Below, in pieces: positions 1 to 9,037 of a DNA stretch of 64,000 bases (within the stretch, counting starts at the first letter, position 1; every line of letters begins with the position of its first letter). Under the pieces are notes generated by a model that made no database searches, was not told where the DNA came from, and saw only the letters and a program-made list of their open reading frames with translations. Origin of the DNA: JBBROS01 sp965213845 (GTDB lineage Bacteria; Pseudomonadota; Alphaproteobacteria; Acetobacterales; Acetobacteraceae). Both the position numbers and the translations under genes were made by a program. The stretch is from the NCBI GenBank assembly GCA_965213845.1, contig CBDCAI010000004.1, forward strand, positions 1,612,001 to 1,676,000, given 5' to 3'.

Positions 1-1
1 G

Positions 2-3000
2 CATCATGCCGAGGACGGCAGCACCACGACGCGGCGCATCGACCTCTACCGCCGCGGCTGCTTCGTGTGCGAGGCCAAGCAGGGCGCAGCACACCACCGG
101 CAGGCCGCCCTGTTCACTTTCGATCCCCCGGACAGTGAAGCCCAGTACCGGGCCAACGTCCGCAATACCCCGGCCTGGGTTCGCCACATGCAGCGGGCGA
201 AGGGGCAGGCTGAGGGCTACGCCCGCGACCTGCCGGCCGAGGAGGGCTGGCCGCCGTTCCTGATCGTGTGCGACGTGGGTTTCTGCCTCGACCTCTATTC
301 CGACTTCTCCGGCACAGGGAAGCACTACGCCCAGTTTCCCGACCGCGAGCGCTTCCGCATCTACCTGCCCGACCTGCACCGGCCGGAAATCCGGGAGCGT
401 TTGCGCGCCGTTTGGCTGGACCCCAACAGCCTCAATCCCGCGCTGCGCCGGGCGGAGGTGACACGCGACATTGCCGCCCTGCTTGCCAAGCTGGCCGCAG
501 CGCTCGAAGGCACGGCCACCAAGCCGCGGCATGATCCGGGCCGGGTCGCCACCTTCCTCATGCGCTGCATTTTCTGCATGTTCGCGCAATCGGTCGGGCT
601 GCTGCCGGAGCGCACCAGCTTCTCCGACCTCTTGCGGCGCTGCGAGGGCAACACCCGGGCCTTCGTGGGCCTGGTGGCCGAGCTGTGGCGCACGATGGAC
701 GCGGGCGGCTTCTCCGCGGCGCTGGCCGCGGACGTGCTGCGGTTCAACGGGGGCCTGTTCCGCGCCGGGCCTCACGCGAGCGCGGACCCGTTAGAGGTGG
801 AGACGGACGAGTTGCGCTTGCTGATCCTGGCCGCGAGCAAGGACTGGGCGGACGTGGAGCCGGCGATCTTCGGCACTTTGCTGGAACAGGCGCTCGACCG
901 GAAAGAACGAGGCCGGCTGGGGGCCGAGTTCACGCCCCGTCCCTTCGTGGAGCGGCTGGTGCTGCCCGCAGTCATGGAACCGCTGCGAGAGGATTGGGAC
1001 GGGGTGCGCGCCGGCGCGGAGCTGGCCATGGCCGCGAACGATGCCGCAGGCGCCGCGGCACTGGTGCGCGGCTTCCATGCCGCCCTGTGCGCCGTCCGCG
1101 TGCTGGACCCGGCCTGTGGCACCGGCAACTTCCTGTATGTCACCATGGAGCTGATGAAGCGCCTGGAAGGCGAGGTGCTGGACGTGCTGGCCGGCTATGC
1201 GCGGACAGATACGGGGATGCTGGACCTGGCCGGCGCTACGGTTGACCCGCACCAGTTCCTCGGCCTCGACCTGAACCCGCGTGCCGTTCCTGTGGCGGAG
1301 CTGGTGCTGTGGATCGGCTACCTGCAATGGCACTTCCGCACAAACGGCCGCGCGCCGCCCGCCCCGCCCATCCTTCGGGACTTCCGAACGATCCGGGAGG
1401 CGGATGCATTACTGTTCTACACGCGCACGCAAGCCGACAGGGACGGCGTCGGCCAGCCCGTGACGAAATGGGGAGGGCGTACGACGCTGCACCCGATCAC
1501 GGGGGAGGACGTGCCAGACCTTACGCATCAAGAGCTGATGCTGCGGCCCGTTAGCGGAAAACAGGCGCCCTGGCCCGCGGCGGACTTCATCGTGGGCAAC
1601 CCGCCCTTCGTGGCGGGCAAGGACATGCGGGCGGAGCTGGGGTCCGGCTATGCGGAGGCGCTGTGGGCCGCATACCCAAGGGTGCCGCCCTCGGCCGACC
1701 TCGCCATGTTCTTCTGGTGGCGCGCGGCGGAGCTGGTGCGGGCCGGCAAGGTCCGCCGGTTCGGGTTCATTACCAGTAACAGCATCCGGCAAGTCTTCTG
1801 CCGCCGCGTGATTGCAGCATCGATGGACGGGAAGAAGCCGCTCCGACTGGCCTTCGCTATTCCAGACCACCCGTGGGTGTTTGGGGCCGGGGCCGCTGCA
1901 GTACGTATTGCAATGACTGTGGGCGCGAGATCGGCCGAGCAGCCACGCTTGTTAAGGATTGTCCAAGAGGCCAGGGGTGATCCGCAAGGAGTTACATTAA
2001 ACGTTGAGTATGGCACCATCAACTCAGACTTATCCGTCGGTGCTGACGTCAAGTCCGTCGTCCTATTACGCTCGAACCGGCTGATTTCAGCCGACGGAGT
2101 AAAGCTGCATGGCAAAGGGTTCTTGGTGACACCGGCCAAAGCTCACTCACTCGGGTTAGGCACGGTTCCAGGGGTCGAAGCAATTATCAAGCCCTACCTG
2201 AACGGCAGAGATGTCCAACAGAAATCTCGCAATTTGATGGTCATCGACCTGTTCGGCTTGCCGGAGGAAACCGTCCGCACCCGGTACCCTGCAATATACC
2301 AGCACCTTTTACTGACAGTTAAACCTGAGCGTGACCTGAATAACCGCGCCAGTTACAGAGAAAATTGGTGGCTCTTTGGCGAGCCACGGCGAGACCTTCG
2401 TCCAGCTTTAAGCCATCTCTCCAAATTCATAGTGACGGTTGATACTTCGCGGCATCGAGTATTCTCGTTTTTAGATCCAAACGTGATTGTGGATGACAAG
2501 CTGGTAGTCATCGCGTCTGATGACGCCTACCATCTCGGCGTGTTGCAGAGCCGAATACATAATAGCTGGATACTAGCACAAGGGAATTGGCTTGGCGTCG
2601 GGAACGATGCTGTGTATGCCAAAACGCAGTGCTTTGACCCATTTCCGTTTCCGGATGCCAGTCCAGCGCAAGCCGCTCTTATCGCGTCGATAGCGAACGA
2701 AATCGACGCACTTCGAAAGGCTCGCCTATCGGCTCACCCGGACTTAACCCTAACCAGCCTTTACAACGTCATGGCAGCATTACGTTCGGAAGAACCGCTG
2801 TCTCTCCCTGACCGTCATGTGTTTGAGACAGGGTATGTCGAAGTGCTGCGGCACCTGCACGACCGCTTGGACCTCGCCGTGGCGAACGCTTATGGCTGGC
2901 CCGCGAAGCTGCCAACGCCGGCGATCGTGGACCGGGTTGTGGCGTTGAACCGGGAGCGTGCGGCGGAAGAAGCGGCCGGCATGGTCCGCTGGCTGCGGCC

Positions 3001-3280
3001 TGCCTACCAGGCCCCGGGCGAGGCGGCACAGGCCGCGCGCAGTGAACAACTGGCCATGGCAGTGGACGCCGCCGACGCCGCCCTGCCCAAGTGGCCGAAG
3101 GCGGTGGGGGCGCAACTGGTGGCCCTGCGCGCCGCCCTGGCCCGCACCGGACGCGCCGGCCCCGCCGACTTGGCCCGGCAATTCCAAGGTGCCCGCCCGG
3201 CCAAGCTGGCGCCCATGCTGGAAGCCCTGGCCGCGCTGGGGCAGGCCCGGGAAGCCGGGGGTGGGCGCTACGTGGCCTGA
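2..3280 (+). CDS. Type IIG (MmeI-like) restriction endonuclease-methyltransferase, 5'-truncated by the window
   Basis: Single-chain enzyme that should both cut DNA and methylate it using SAM. The reading frame is open from base 2, so the true start lies outside the window. A GTG at 65 is not credible as a start because it would cut through the nuclease site. Upstream of it the frame reads IDLYRRG (Asp at 41-43), followed by CEAK (Glu 71-73, Lys 77-79). This is a D-X9-E-x-K motif, the spacing described for MmeI. The methyltransferase core shows motif I DPACGTGNF near 1107-1133 and motif IV NPPF at 1598-1609, typical of N6-adenine gamma-class enzymes. The section from about 1900 to 2830, where a target-recognition domain is expected, is much richer in AT than its flanks. 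The C-terminus ends in an Ala-rich helical region. No separate R, M or S gene is visible. The family is clear; specificity and activity cannot be read from sequence. Confidence 0.88.
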   Translation, partial: HHAEDGSTTTRRIDLYRRGCFVCEAKQGAAHHRQAALFTFDPPDSEAQYRANVRNTPAWVRHMQRAKGQAEGYARDLPAEEGWPPFLIVCDVGFCLDLYSDFSGTGKHYAQFPDRERFRIYLPDLHRPEIRERLRAVWLDPNSLNPALRRAEVTRDIAALLAKLAAALEGTATKPRHDPGRVATFLMRCIFCMFAQSVGLLPERTSFSDLLRRCEGNTRAFVGLVAELWRTMDAGGFSAALAADVLRFNGGLFRAGPHASADPLEVETDELRLLILAASKDWADVEPAIFGTLLEQALDRKERGRLGAEFTPRPFVERLVLPAVMEPLREDWDGVRAGAELAMAANDAAGAAALVRGFHAALCAVRVLDPACGTGNFLYVTMELMKRLEGEVLDVLAGYARTDTGMLDLAGATVDPHQFLGLDLNPRAVPVAELVLWIGYLQWHFRTNGRAPPAPPILRDFRTIREADALLFYTRTQADRDGVGQPVTKWGGRTTLHPITGEDVPDLTHQELMLRPVSGKQAPWPAADFIVGNPPFVAGKDMRAELGSGYAEALWAAYPRVPPSADLAMFFWWRAAELVRAGKVRRFGFITSNSIRQVFCRRVIAASMDGKKPLRLAFAIPDHPWVFGAGAAAVRIAMTVGARSAEQPRLLRIVQEARGDPQGVTLNVEYGTINSDLSVGADVKSVVLLRSNRLISADGVKLHGKGFLVTPAKAHSLGLGTVPGVEAIIKPYLNGRDVQQKSRNLMVIDLFGLPEETVRTRYPAIYQHLLLTVKPERDLNNRASYRENWWLFGEPRRDLRPALSHLSKFIVTVDTSRHRVFSFLDPNVIVDDKLVVIASDDAYHLGVLQSRIHNSWILAQGNWLGVGNDAVYAKTQCFDPFPFPDASPAQAALIASIANEIDALRKARLSAHPDLTLTSLYNVMAALRSEEPLSLPDRHVFETGYVEVLRHLHDRLDLAVANAYGWPAKLPTPAIVDRVVALNRERAAEEAAGMVRWLRPAYQAPGEAAQAARSEQLAMAVDAADAALPKWPKAVGAQLVALRAALARTGRAGPADLARQFQGARPAKLAPMLEALAALGQAREAGGGRYVA

Positions 3281-3569
3281 CCGTATCCGGCTTGGACCGG
3301 ACGGGCCATCGCACCGCCGTTGCCGCCGACGCCATGGCGCGCGCGGTGCGGCTGGCGCTGGCGGCCACGTAGCCCACGCTGCACGCGCGGGGGCGGGGTG
3401 GCCCGGGTACGGTAGATTGCGCGCGAGGCGCAAAGCCGGGCGGGCAATATCCGGGGCACCCTAGCGGGTCCACCCCCGTCCAGCACCGCCCACACGCGCT
3501 ATACTCCCCACCTATCTCCCCATTTCGGGATGTTGGGGAGCGGCAGGCTAGCTAACCTCTTGCAAATAC

Positions 3570-3645
3570 TGGTGCCCCGTACGGGATTCGAACCCGTGTT
3601 ACAGCCTTGAAAGGGCCGTGTCCTAGGCCTCTAGACGAACGGGAC
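3570..3645 (-). tRNA. tRNA-Glu (anticodon TTC)
   Basis: Read on the minus strand, a 76-nt cloverleaf folds with a 7-bp acceptor stem (GTCCCGT with ACGGGGC, one G-T pair), an anticodon loop CTTTCAA (anticodon TTC, glutamate), a T arm ACGGG-TTCGAAT-CCCGT, and a genomically encoded CCA end at 3570-3572. It lies 63 bp downstream of recJ on the same strand, so it may be cotranscribed with that operon or have its own promoter. A weak 7-bp hairpin without a T-run (3516-3540) lies beyond its 3' end. The 3281-3569 gap holds nothing else I can support. Confidence 0.97.
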
Positions 3646-3708
3646 GGGCCGGGGCGGAGGTATCGCGGCGGGGGGGCGGGGTCAAGCGGGCGAAGTTGGG
3701 CGGTTGGG

Positions 3709-5472
3709 TCAGGCGGGCGCGGCGTCCTGGAGGAAGAGGGAGACGGTGGTGGTGCCGTTCCAGTCTTCGGCGCGGAGGTGGCCGGCGATGTGGAGGGGGG
3801 GGCCGCGGTCGAGGAGGGCGGTGGCGAGCGGGCTGTTGCCGGCGCGGAAGAGCATGGTTTTCAGGCGGGGACCGCCGCCTTCGCCTTCGATCTGGGCGCG
3901 GATGGTGTCGCCGTCCTTGCCGACGCGGTCGGCGCGGACGACGCGGGCCCGGGGCAGGGCGAAGACGGGTTCCTCGTTGCCGTTGCCGTAGGGGGAGAGG
4001 CGGTCGAGGTGGCGGGCGAGGTCCACGGTGGCGCCGGGCACGGCGAGGACGCCGGACACGGCGAGGTCGGCGGCGCGGGGCAGGGTCAGGGCGTGGGCCA
4101 GGCGGTCGTCGAGGAAGGCCTGGAACTCGGGCATGCGCGCCGCGTCCAGGCTGAACCCGGCCGCCATCGCGTGGCCGCCGCCGGTCCGCAGCAGGCCGGC
4201 GCTGCGTGCGGCAATGATGGCGCGGCCCAGGTCGATGCCGGGGACGGAGCGGGCGCTGCCCTTGACCACGCCATCGATCAGCGCGCCCACCAGCGCCGGG
4301 CGATTGTGCCGTTCCTTGATGCGCCCGGCGACGATGCCGACGACGCCCGGGTGCCAGTCTTCCGCATGGACCAGCAGCGCCGCGTGGCCGGCCTGATCGA
4401 GGGCTGCGGCCTGGGCCATGGCGTCGGCCATCATGCCGGCCTCCACCTCGCGCCGGTCGCGGTTGGTGGCATCGAGCCGCTGGGCGATGGCCTGCGCCTC
4501 GGCCGGGTCTTCGGTCAGCAGCAGGCGCAGGCCGAGCCCGGCGTCGTCGATTCGGCCGGCGGCGTTGATGCGGGGGCCCAGGGCGAAGCCGCAGGTCATG
4601 GCGCTCAGCGGGTCCTTGGCGGTGGCGGCCAACAGCAGGGCGGCGATCCCCGGGCGGGCGCGGCGGGCCATCACGCGCAGGCCCTGCACGACCAGGGCGC
4701 GGTTGAGGCCGATCAGCGGCATGACGTCGCAGACGGTGGCCAGCGCCACGAGGTCCAGCAGGTGGCGGAGGTCGGGTTCGGGCCGGGTGGCGAACCAGCC
4801 GTCGCGGCGCAGGGTGCGGACGGTGGCGACGGCGGCGAGGAAGGCGACGCCGGCGGCGCACAGGCCGCGCAGGCCGCTGGTGCAGTCCAGCCGGTTCGGG
4901 TTGACGGTGGCCAGCACGGGCGGCGGCGGGCCCTCGGCGGCGTGATGGTCCAGCACGACCACGTCGGCCCGGCCGGCGACGGCCGCCAGCGCGTCGGCGG
5001 CCGCGGTGCCGCAATCGACGCACACGATGAGGGTGGCCCCGCCGGCCGCGAGGTTCAGCAGGGCCGGGGCGTTGGGTCCGTAGCCCTCCAGCAGGCGGTC
5101 CGGCACGTGGGTCAGCACGGGGCAGCCGAGGCCGCGGAGCAGCAGCACGGTGATGGCGGCGCTGCAGGCGCCGTCCACGTCGTAGTCGCCGAACACGCCG
5201 ACCGTCTCGGTGTGCCGCACGGCGTGGGCCAGGCGTCCGGCGGCAGCGTCCATGTCACGCAGCACGGAGGGGTCGGGCAACAGGGCGCGCAATGTGGGGG
5301 CGAGGAAGTGTGCGGCGCCCTCCAGGTCCACGCCGCGGGCGGCCAGCAGGCGGCCGACGACCTCCGGCAGGTCGAGCCGTTGCGCGATCCCGGCGGCCAC
5401 GCGGTGTTCAGCGTCCTGCAGCAGCCAGCGCCGGCCGGTCAGGCTGCGCTCGATGCCCAGGGCGGCGTTCAT
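3709..5472 (-). CDS. recJ: Single-stranded-DNA-specific exonuclease RecJ
   Basis: 5'-3' exonuclease on single-stranded DNA, acting in recombinational and mismatch repair in the cytoplasm. The 587-residue protein has the DHH phosphoesterase signature motifs in order: GDYDVDG (95-101), DCG (153-155) and DHH (175-177), followed by the DHHA1 motif GGGHAMAAGF (431-440) and a C-terminal OB-like region. Length fits the family. Its ATG overlaps the glpX stop codon by 4 nt (ATGA), so translation is probably coupled. It is the last protein gene of the run aminotransferase-hom-glpX-recJ, an order seen in other alphaproteobacteria. Confidence 0.96.
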   Translation of the reverse strand: MNAALGIERSLTGRRWLLQDAEHRVAAGIAQRLDLPEVVGRLLAARGVDLEGAAHFLAPTLRALLPDPSVLRDMDAAAGRLAHAVRHTETVGVFGDYDVDGACSAAITVLLLRGLGCPVLTHVPDRLLEGYGPNAPALLNLAAGGATLIVCVDCGTAAADALAAVAGRADVVVLDHHAAEGPPPPVLATVNPNRLDCTSGLRGLCAAGVAFLAAVATVRTLRRDGWFATRPEPDLRHLLDLVALATVCDVMPLIGLNRALVVQGLRVMARRARPGIAALLLAATAKDPLSAMTCGFALGPRINAAGRIDDAGLGLRLLLTEDPAEAQAIAQRLDATNRDRREVEAGMMADAMAQAAALDQAGHAALLVHAEDWHPGVVGIVAGRIKERHNRPALVGALIDGVVKGSARSVPGIDLGRAIIAARSAGLLRTGGGHAMAAGFSLDAARMPEFQAFLDDRLAHALTLPRAADLAVSGVLAVPGATVDLARHLDRLSPYGNGNEEPVFALPRARVVRADRVGKDGDTIRAQIEGEGGGPRLKTMLFRAGNSPLATALLDRGPPLHIAGHLRAEDWNGTTTVSLFLQDAAPA

Positions 5473-6476
5473 TCAGGCTGCCAGGTCTTCGTCTGCAGGT
5501 TGTGGTGCGCCTCGATGTAGCGGACGGTGCCGGACTTGCTGCGCATGACCATGGAGTGGGTGAAGGCGCCGCCCGTGAAGCGCCGCACGCCTTTCAGCAT
5601 GGCGCCGCCGGTGACGCCGGTGGCGGCGAACATGACGTCGCCCTTGGCCATTTCGCCGACGGTGTATTTGTGCCGGGGATCGGTGATGCCCATGGCCCGG
5701 GCGCGGGCGATCTGGCTGTCGTCCTCGTACATCAGGCGGCCCTGCATCTGGCCGCCGATGCAGCGCAGGGCGGCGGCGGCCAGGACGCCCTCGGGCGCGC
5801 CGCCCGACCCCATGTAGATGTCGATGCCGCCTTCCGGCAGGGCGGTGGCGATGACGCCGGCCACGTCGCCGTCGCCCAGCAGCATGATGCGGGCGCCGGC
5901 CTCGCGGCAGCGGGCCAGCAGCTCGTCGTGGCGTTCGCGTTCCAGCATGCACACGACGATGTCGCCGATGTCGCGCTTTTTGGCGCGGGCCAGGTTGCGG
6001 AGGTTCTCGGCGACGGGGGCATCGAGGTCCACGACGCCGTCGGGCAGGCCGCCGCCGACGGCGATCTTGTCCATGTAGATGTCGGGGGCGTGCAGGAAGT
6101 TGCCGTGTTCGGCCAGGGCGACGACGGCCAGCGCGTTGGGGCCGCCCTTGGCGGTGATGCTGGTGCCCTCCAGCGGGTCGACGGCGATGTCCATGGCCGG
6201 GCCGCCGGCGCCGACCTTCTCGCCGATGTACAGCATGGGCGCCTCGTCCATCTCGCCCTCGCCGATGACGACGGTTCCGTCGATGGCGACGCTGTCGAAG
6301 GCGCGGCGCATGCCTTCGACGGCGGCGCCGTCCGCCTCGTTCTTCTTGCCGCGGCCCATCCAGCGGGATGCGGCCAGGGCTGCGGCCTCGGTCACCCGCA
6401 CCAGGTCGAGGGCGAGGTTGCGGTCTGTGCTGATCTCGGGCCGTGTTTCCGGCCGTGTCTGGGTTTGGGTGTTCAT
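5469..6476 (-). CDS. glpX: Class II fructose-1,6-bisphosphatase GlpX
   Basis: Hydrolyses fructose-1,6-bisphosphate to fructose-6-phosphate in gluconeogenesis; the enzyme is metal-dependent. The 335-residue product contains the family motifs GEGEMDEAPMLY, DPLEGT and the GSGGAPEGV loop. The frame remains open far upstream, but that upstream translation is Arg-rich noise overlapping hom. The ATG at 6476 gives the usual N-terminus, in which a short polar leader precedes RNLALDLVRVTEAAA. It starts 11 bp after the hom stop and overlaps recJ by 4 nt. The coupling with hom and recJ looks like operon economy, not shared function. Confidence 0.96.
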   Translation of the reverse strand: MNTQTQTRPETRPEISTDRNLALDLVRVTEAAALAASRWMGRGKKNEADGAAVEGMRRAFDSVAIDGTVVIGEGEMDEAPMLYIGEKVGAGGPAMDIAVDPLEGTSITAKGGPNALAVVALAEHGNFLHAPDIYMDKIAVGGGLPDGVVDLDAPVAENLRNLARAKKRDIGDIVVCMLERERHDELLARCREAGARIMLLGDGDVAGVIATALPEGGIDIYMGSGGAPEGVLAAAALRCIGGQMQGRLMYEDDSQIARARAMGITDPRHKYTVGEMAKGDVMFAATGVTGGAMLKGVRRFTGGAFTHSMVMRSKSGTVRYIEAHHNLQTKTWQPE

Positions 6477-6487
6477 GGCGTTGTTCC

Positions 6488-7786
6488 TCAGCCGGGCTCG
6501 ATGCGGATCAGGGCGGGCGGTTCCACCACGGCGTCGAGCGCTGCGATCTGGTGCAGCGCGGCGCGCATGGCCGCCTCGTTGGTCTCGTGCGTCACCAGCA
6601 CCACGGGCACGGCCTCGCCGGGGGCACGGCCGCGCTGCAGCATGCTTTCCAGGCTGACGCCGGCGTCGCGCAGGGCGGCGGTGACGTCGGCGATGACGCC
6701 GGGGCGGTCCACGACCATCAGGCGCAGGTAGTAGCAGCCGACATGCGCGATCATGGGCACGGCGGGCACGGCTGGCAGGGTGGACAGGGCGGCGTCGCCG
6801 GCGCCCCACACGGGGGTGGCCCGGCCGCGGGCGATGTCCACCAGGTCCGCGACCACGGCGCTGGCCGTGGGGCCTGCGCCGGCGCCCCGGCCCTCCAGCA
6901 TGACCCGGCCCACGAAGTCGCCTTCGGCCACCACGGCGTTGAACACGCCGTCCACCCGGGCGATCGGGGCGGTCTGCGGCACCATGCAGGGGTGCACGCG
7001 GCTCTCGATCCCGGCTGGGGTGCGGCGGGCGATGCCCAGCAGCTTGATGCGGTAGCCCAGCTCGTTGGCGAACGCGATGTCCACGGCCGAGACCTGACGG
7101 ATGCCTTCCACGTGCACGGCGGGGAAGTCGACCGGGCGGTTGAAGGCCAGCGCCGCCAGGATGGCCAGCTTGTGGGCGGCGTCGATGCCGTCCACGTCGA
7201 AGCTGGGGTCGCTTTCGGCGTAGCCCAGGCGTTGCGCGTCGGCCAGCACGTCGGCGAACTCGCGCCCCTGCTCGCGCATGGTGGTCAGGATGTAGTTGCA
7301 GGTGCCGTTCAGGATGCCGGCGACGCGGTCGATGCGGTTGCCGGCCAGGCCCTCGCGCAGCGCCTTGATGATGGGGATCCCGCCCGCGACCGCCGCCTCG
7401 AAGGCCAGGATAATGCCAGCGGCTTCGGCCTGCGCGGCCAGGGTGGCGCCGTGCACGGCCAGCAGCGCCTTGTTGGCGGTCACGACCGGCTTGCCGGCGG
7501 CGAGTGCGGCCTCGACCAGGTGCCGGGCCGGGCCGTCGCTGCCGCCGATCAGCTCCACCACGACGTCCACGCCCGCGTCGGCCGCCAGCGCCACGGGGTC
7601 GTTGTGCCAGTGCAGCCCGGCGGTGGGCACGCCGCGGTCGCGCGCCCGGTCGCGGGCCGAGATGGCCGACACGACGACGGGGCGGCCGGCCCGGGCCGTC
7701 ACCAGCCCGGCATTGTCGTGCAGCAGGCGCAGCACCCCGGCGCCGACGGTGCCGAGGCCTGCGACGCCGACCCGAAGCGGTGTCAT
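6488..7786 (-). CDS. hom: Homoserine dehydrogenase
   Basis: Reduces aspartate-semialdehyde to homoserine with NAD(P)H, the branch point to threonine and methionine. The protein has 432 residues. The Rossmann motif is GLGTVGAG (10-17), NKALLA follows at 105-110, and the catalytic region includes NGTCNYI (160-166) and the DGIDAAHK segment ending at Lys206. A C-terminal ACT domain (about 350-430, beginning near YYLRLMVVDRPG) suggests feedback control by threonine, as is usual in this family. The start ATG at 7786 overlaps the stop of the upstream aminotransferase by 4 nt. Longer in-frame extensions toward 8062 fall inside that gene and look artificial. Confidence 0.96.
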   Translation of the reverse strand: MTPLRVGVAGLGTVGAGVLRLLHDNAGLVTARAGRPVVVSAISARDRARDRGVPTAGLHWHNDPVALAADAGVDVVVELIGGSDGPARHLVEAALAAGKPVVTANKALLAVHGATLAAQAEAAGIILAFEAAVAGGIPIIKALREGLAGNRIDRVAGILNGTCNYILTTMREQGREFADVLADAQRLGYAESDPSFDVDGIDAAHKLAILAALAFNRPVDFPAVHVEGIRQVSAVDIAFANELGYRIKLLGIARRTPAGIESRVHPCMVPQTAPIARVDGVFNAVVAEGDFVGRVMLEGRGAGAGPTASAVVADLVDIARGRATPVWGAGDAALSTLPAVPAVPMIAHVGCYYLRLMVVDRPGVIADVTAALRDAGVSLESMLQRGRAPGEAVPVVLVTHETNEAAMRAALHQIAALDAVVEPPALIRIEPG

Positions 7787-9000
7787 GCCGAGGCCGTCTC
7801 CGCCTGCGCGGGGGCCACGTTGCTCTCGGACTGCAGGAAGGCGCGGATGTTGCGCACGGCCTGGCGCAGGCGCTGGTTGTTCTCCACCAGCGCGATGCGG
7901 ACGTGGGTGTCGCCGTATTCGCCGAAGCCGATGCCGGGGGCCACGGCGACCTTGGCGCGGGTCAGCAGCAGCTTGCTGAACTCGACGCTGCCCAGGTGGG
8001 CGAAGCGCTCGGGGATGGGGGCCCAGGCGAACATGGAGCCCTCGGGCACCGGGATGTCCCACCCCGCCGACTTCAGGCCCGGCAGCAGCAGGTCGCGGCG
8101 TTCGCGGTACAGCGCCCGCATCTCGGCCACGCAGTCCTGCGGGCCGTTCAGCGCGGCGGTGGCGGCCACCTGGATCGGGGTGAACGCGCCGTAGTCGAGG
8201 TAGGACTTGATCCGGGCCAGGGCGCCGATGAGGCGGGCGTTGCCGGCGGCGAAGCCCATGCGCCAGCCGGGCATGGAATAGGTCTTGGACAGGCTGGTGA
8301 ACTCGACCGTGATGTCCTTGGCCCCGGGGATCTGCAGGATGGAGGGGGGCGGGACGTCGCCGAAGTAGATCTCGGCATAGGCGAGGTCGCTCAGGATGTA
8401 GATCTCGTGCTTGCGGCAGAACGCGACGATCTCGCGGTAGAAGTCGAGGTCGGCGAGGTAGGCGGTGGGGTTGCTGGGGAAGTTGACGATCAGCGCGGTG
8501 GGCTTGGGCACGCTGTGGCGCACGGCGCGGTCCAGCGCCTCCAGCATCGTGTCGTCGGGCATGGCGGGGATGCTGCGGACGCTGGCGCCGGCGATGATGA
8601 AGCCGAACTGGTGGATGGGGTAGCTGGGGTTGGGCACCAGGATGGTGTCGCCGGGGCTGGTGATGGCCGCGGCGAGGTTGGCCAGGCCCTCCTTGCTGCC
8701 CAGGGTGGCGACGACCTCGGTCTCCGGGTCCAGCTTCACGCCGAAGCGGCGGGCGTAGTAGCCGGCCAGGGCGCGGCGCAGGCCCGGGATGCCCTTGCTG
8801 GTGCTGTAGCGGTGGGTGCGCGGGTCCTGCACCGCCTCGATCAGCTTGGCGACGATGTGCGGCGGCGTGCCGCTGTCCGGGTTGCCCATGCCCAGGTCGA
8901 TGATGTCCTCGCCTTCGGCGCGCGCATGGGCCTTGGCCTGGTTCACCTCGGCGAACACATAGGGGGGCATGCGGCGGATGCGGTGGAACTCGTCGGCCAT
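7783..9000 (-). CDS. Class I/II PLP aminotransferase (AlaC / LL-DAP aminotransferase-like)
   Basis: Fold-type I pyridoxal-phosphate aminotransferase of 405 residues. The PLP-binding Lys is K239 in SLSKTYSMPGWRMGF. Asp205 (SDLAYAE) should contact the pyridine nitrogen, and NFPSNPT (173-179) carries the conserved Asn. This subgroup is annotated either as alanine-forming glutamate-pyruvate aminotransferase (AlaC) or as LL-diaminopimelate aminotransferase-like. Sequence alone does not settle the substrate. Position directly upstream of hom, with a 4-nt overlap, fits aspartate-family amino-acid metabolism. It is the first gene of the operon that ends in recJ; no clear promoter was identified between 9001 and 9037. 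Confidence 0.93.
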   Translation of the reverse strand: MADEFHRIRRMPPYVFAEVNQAKAHARAEGEDIIDLGMGNPDSGTPPHIVAKLIEAVQDPRTHRYSTSKGIPGLRRALAGYYARRFGVKLDPETEVVATLGSKEGLANLAAAITSPGDTILVPNPSYPIHQFGFIIAGASVRSIPAMPDDTMLEALDRAVRHSVPKPTALIVNFPSNPTAYLADLDFYREIVAFCRKHEIYILSDLAYAEIYFGDVPPPSILQIPGAKDITVEFTSLSKTYSMPGWRMGFAAGNARLIGALARIKSYLDYGAFTPIQVAATAALNGPQDCVAEMRALYRERRDLLLPGLKSAGWDIPVPEGSMFAWAPIPERFAHLGSVEFSKLLLTRAKVAVAPGIGFGEYGDTHVRIALVENNQRLRQAVRNIRAFLQSESNVAPAQAETASA

Positions 9001-9037
9001 GGGGGTCTGACTTCTCGGGGTTCGGGTTTCGATTCGG

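Noticed and set aside
3516..3540. Hairpin CTCCCCA...TGGGGAG after the restriction gene and tRNA-Glu
   Set aside because: Only 7 bp, an 11-nt loop and no T-run; too weak to call a terminator.
3607..5520. A 637-codon open frame on the plus strand opposite recJ
   Set aside because: It is the antisense shadow of a high-GC gene: low-complexity Gly/Ala/Val composition, no domain, and recJ on the other strand has complete catalytic motifs.
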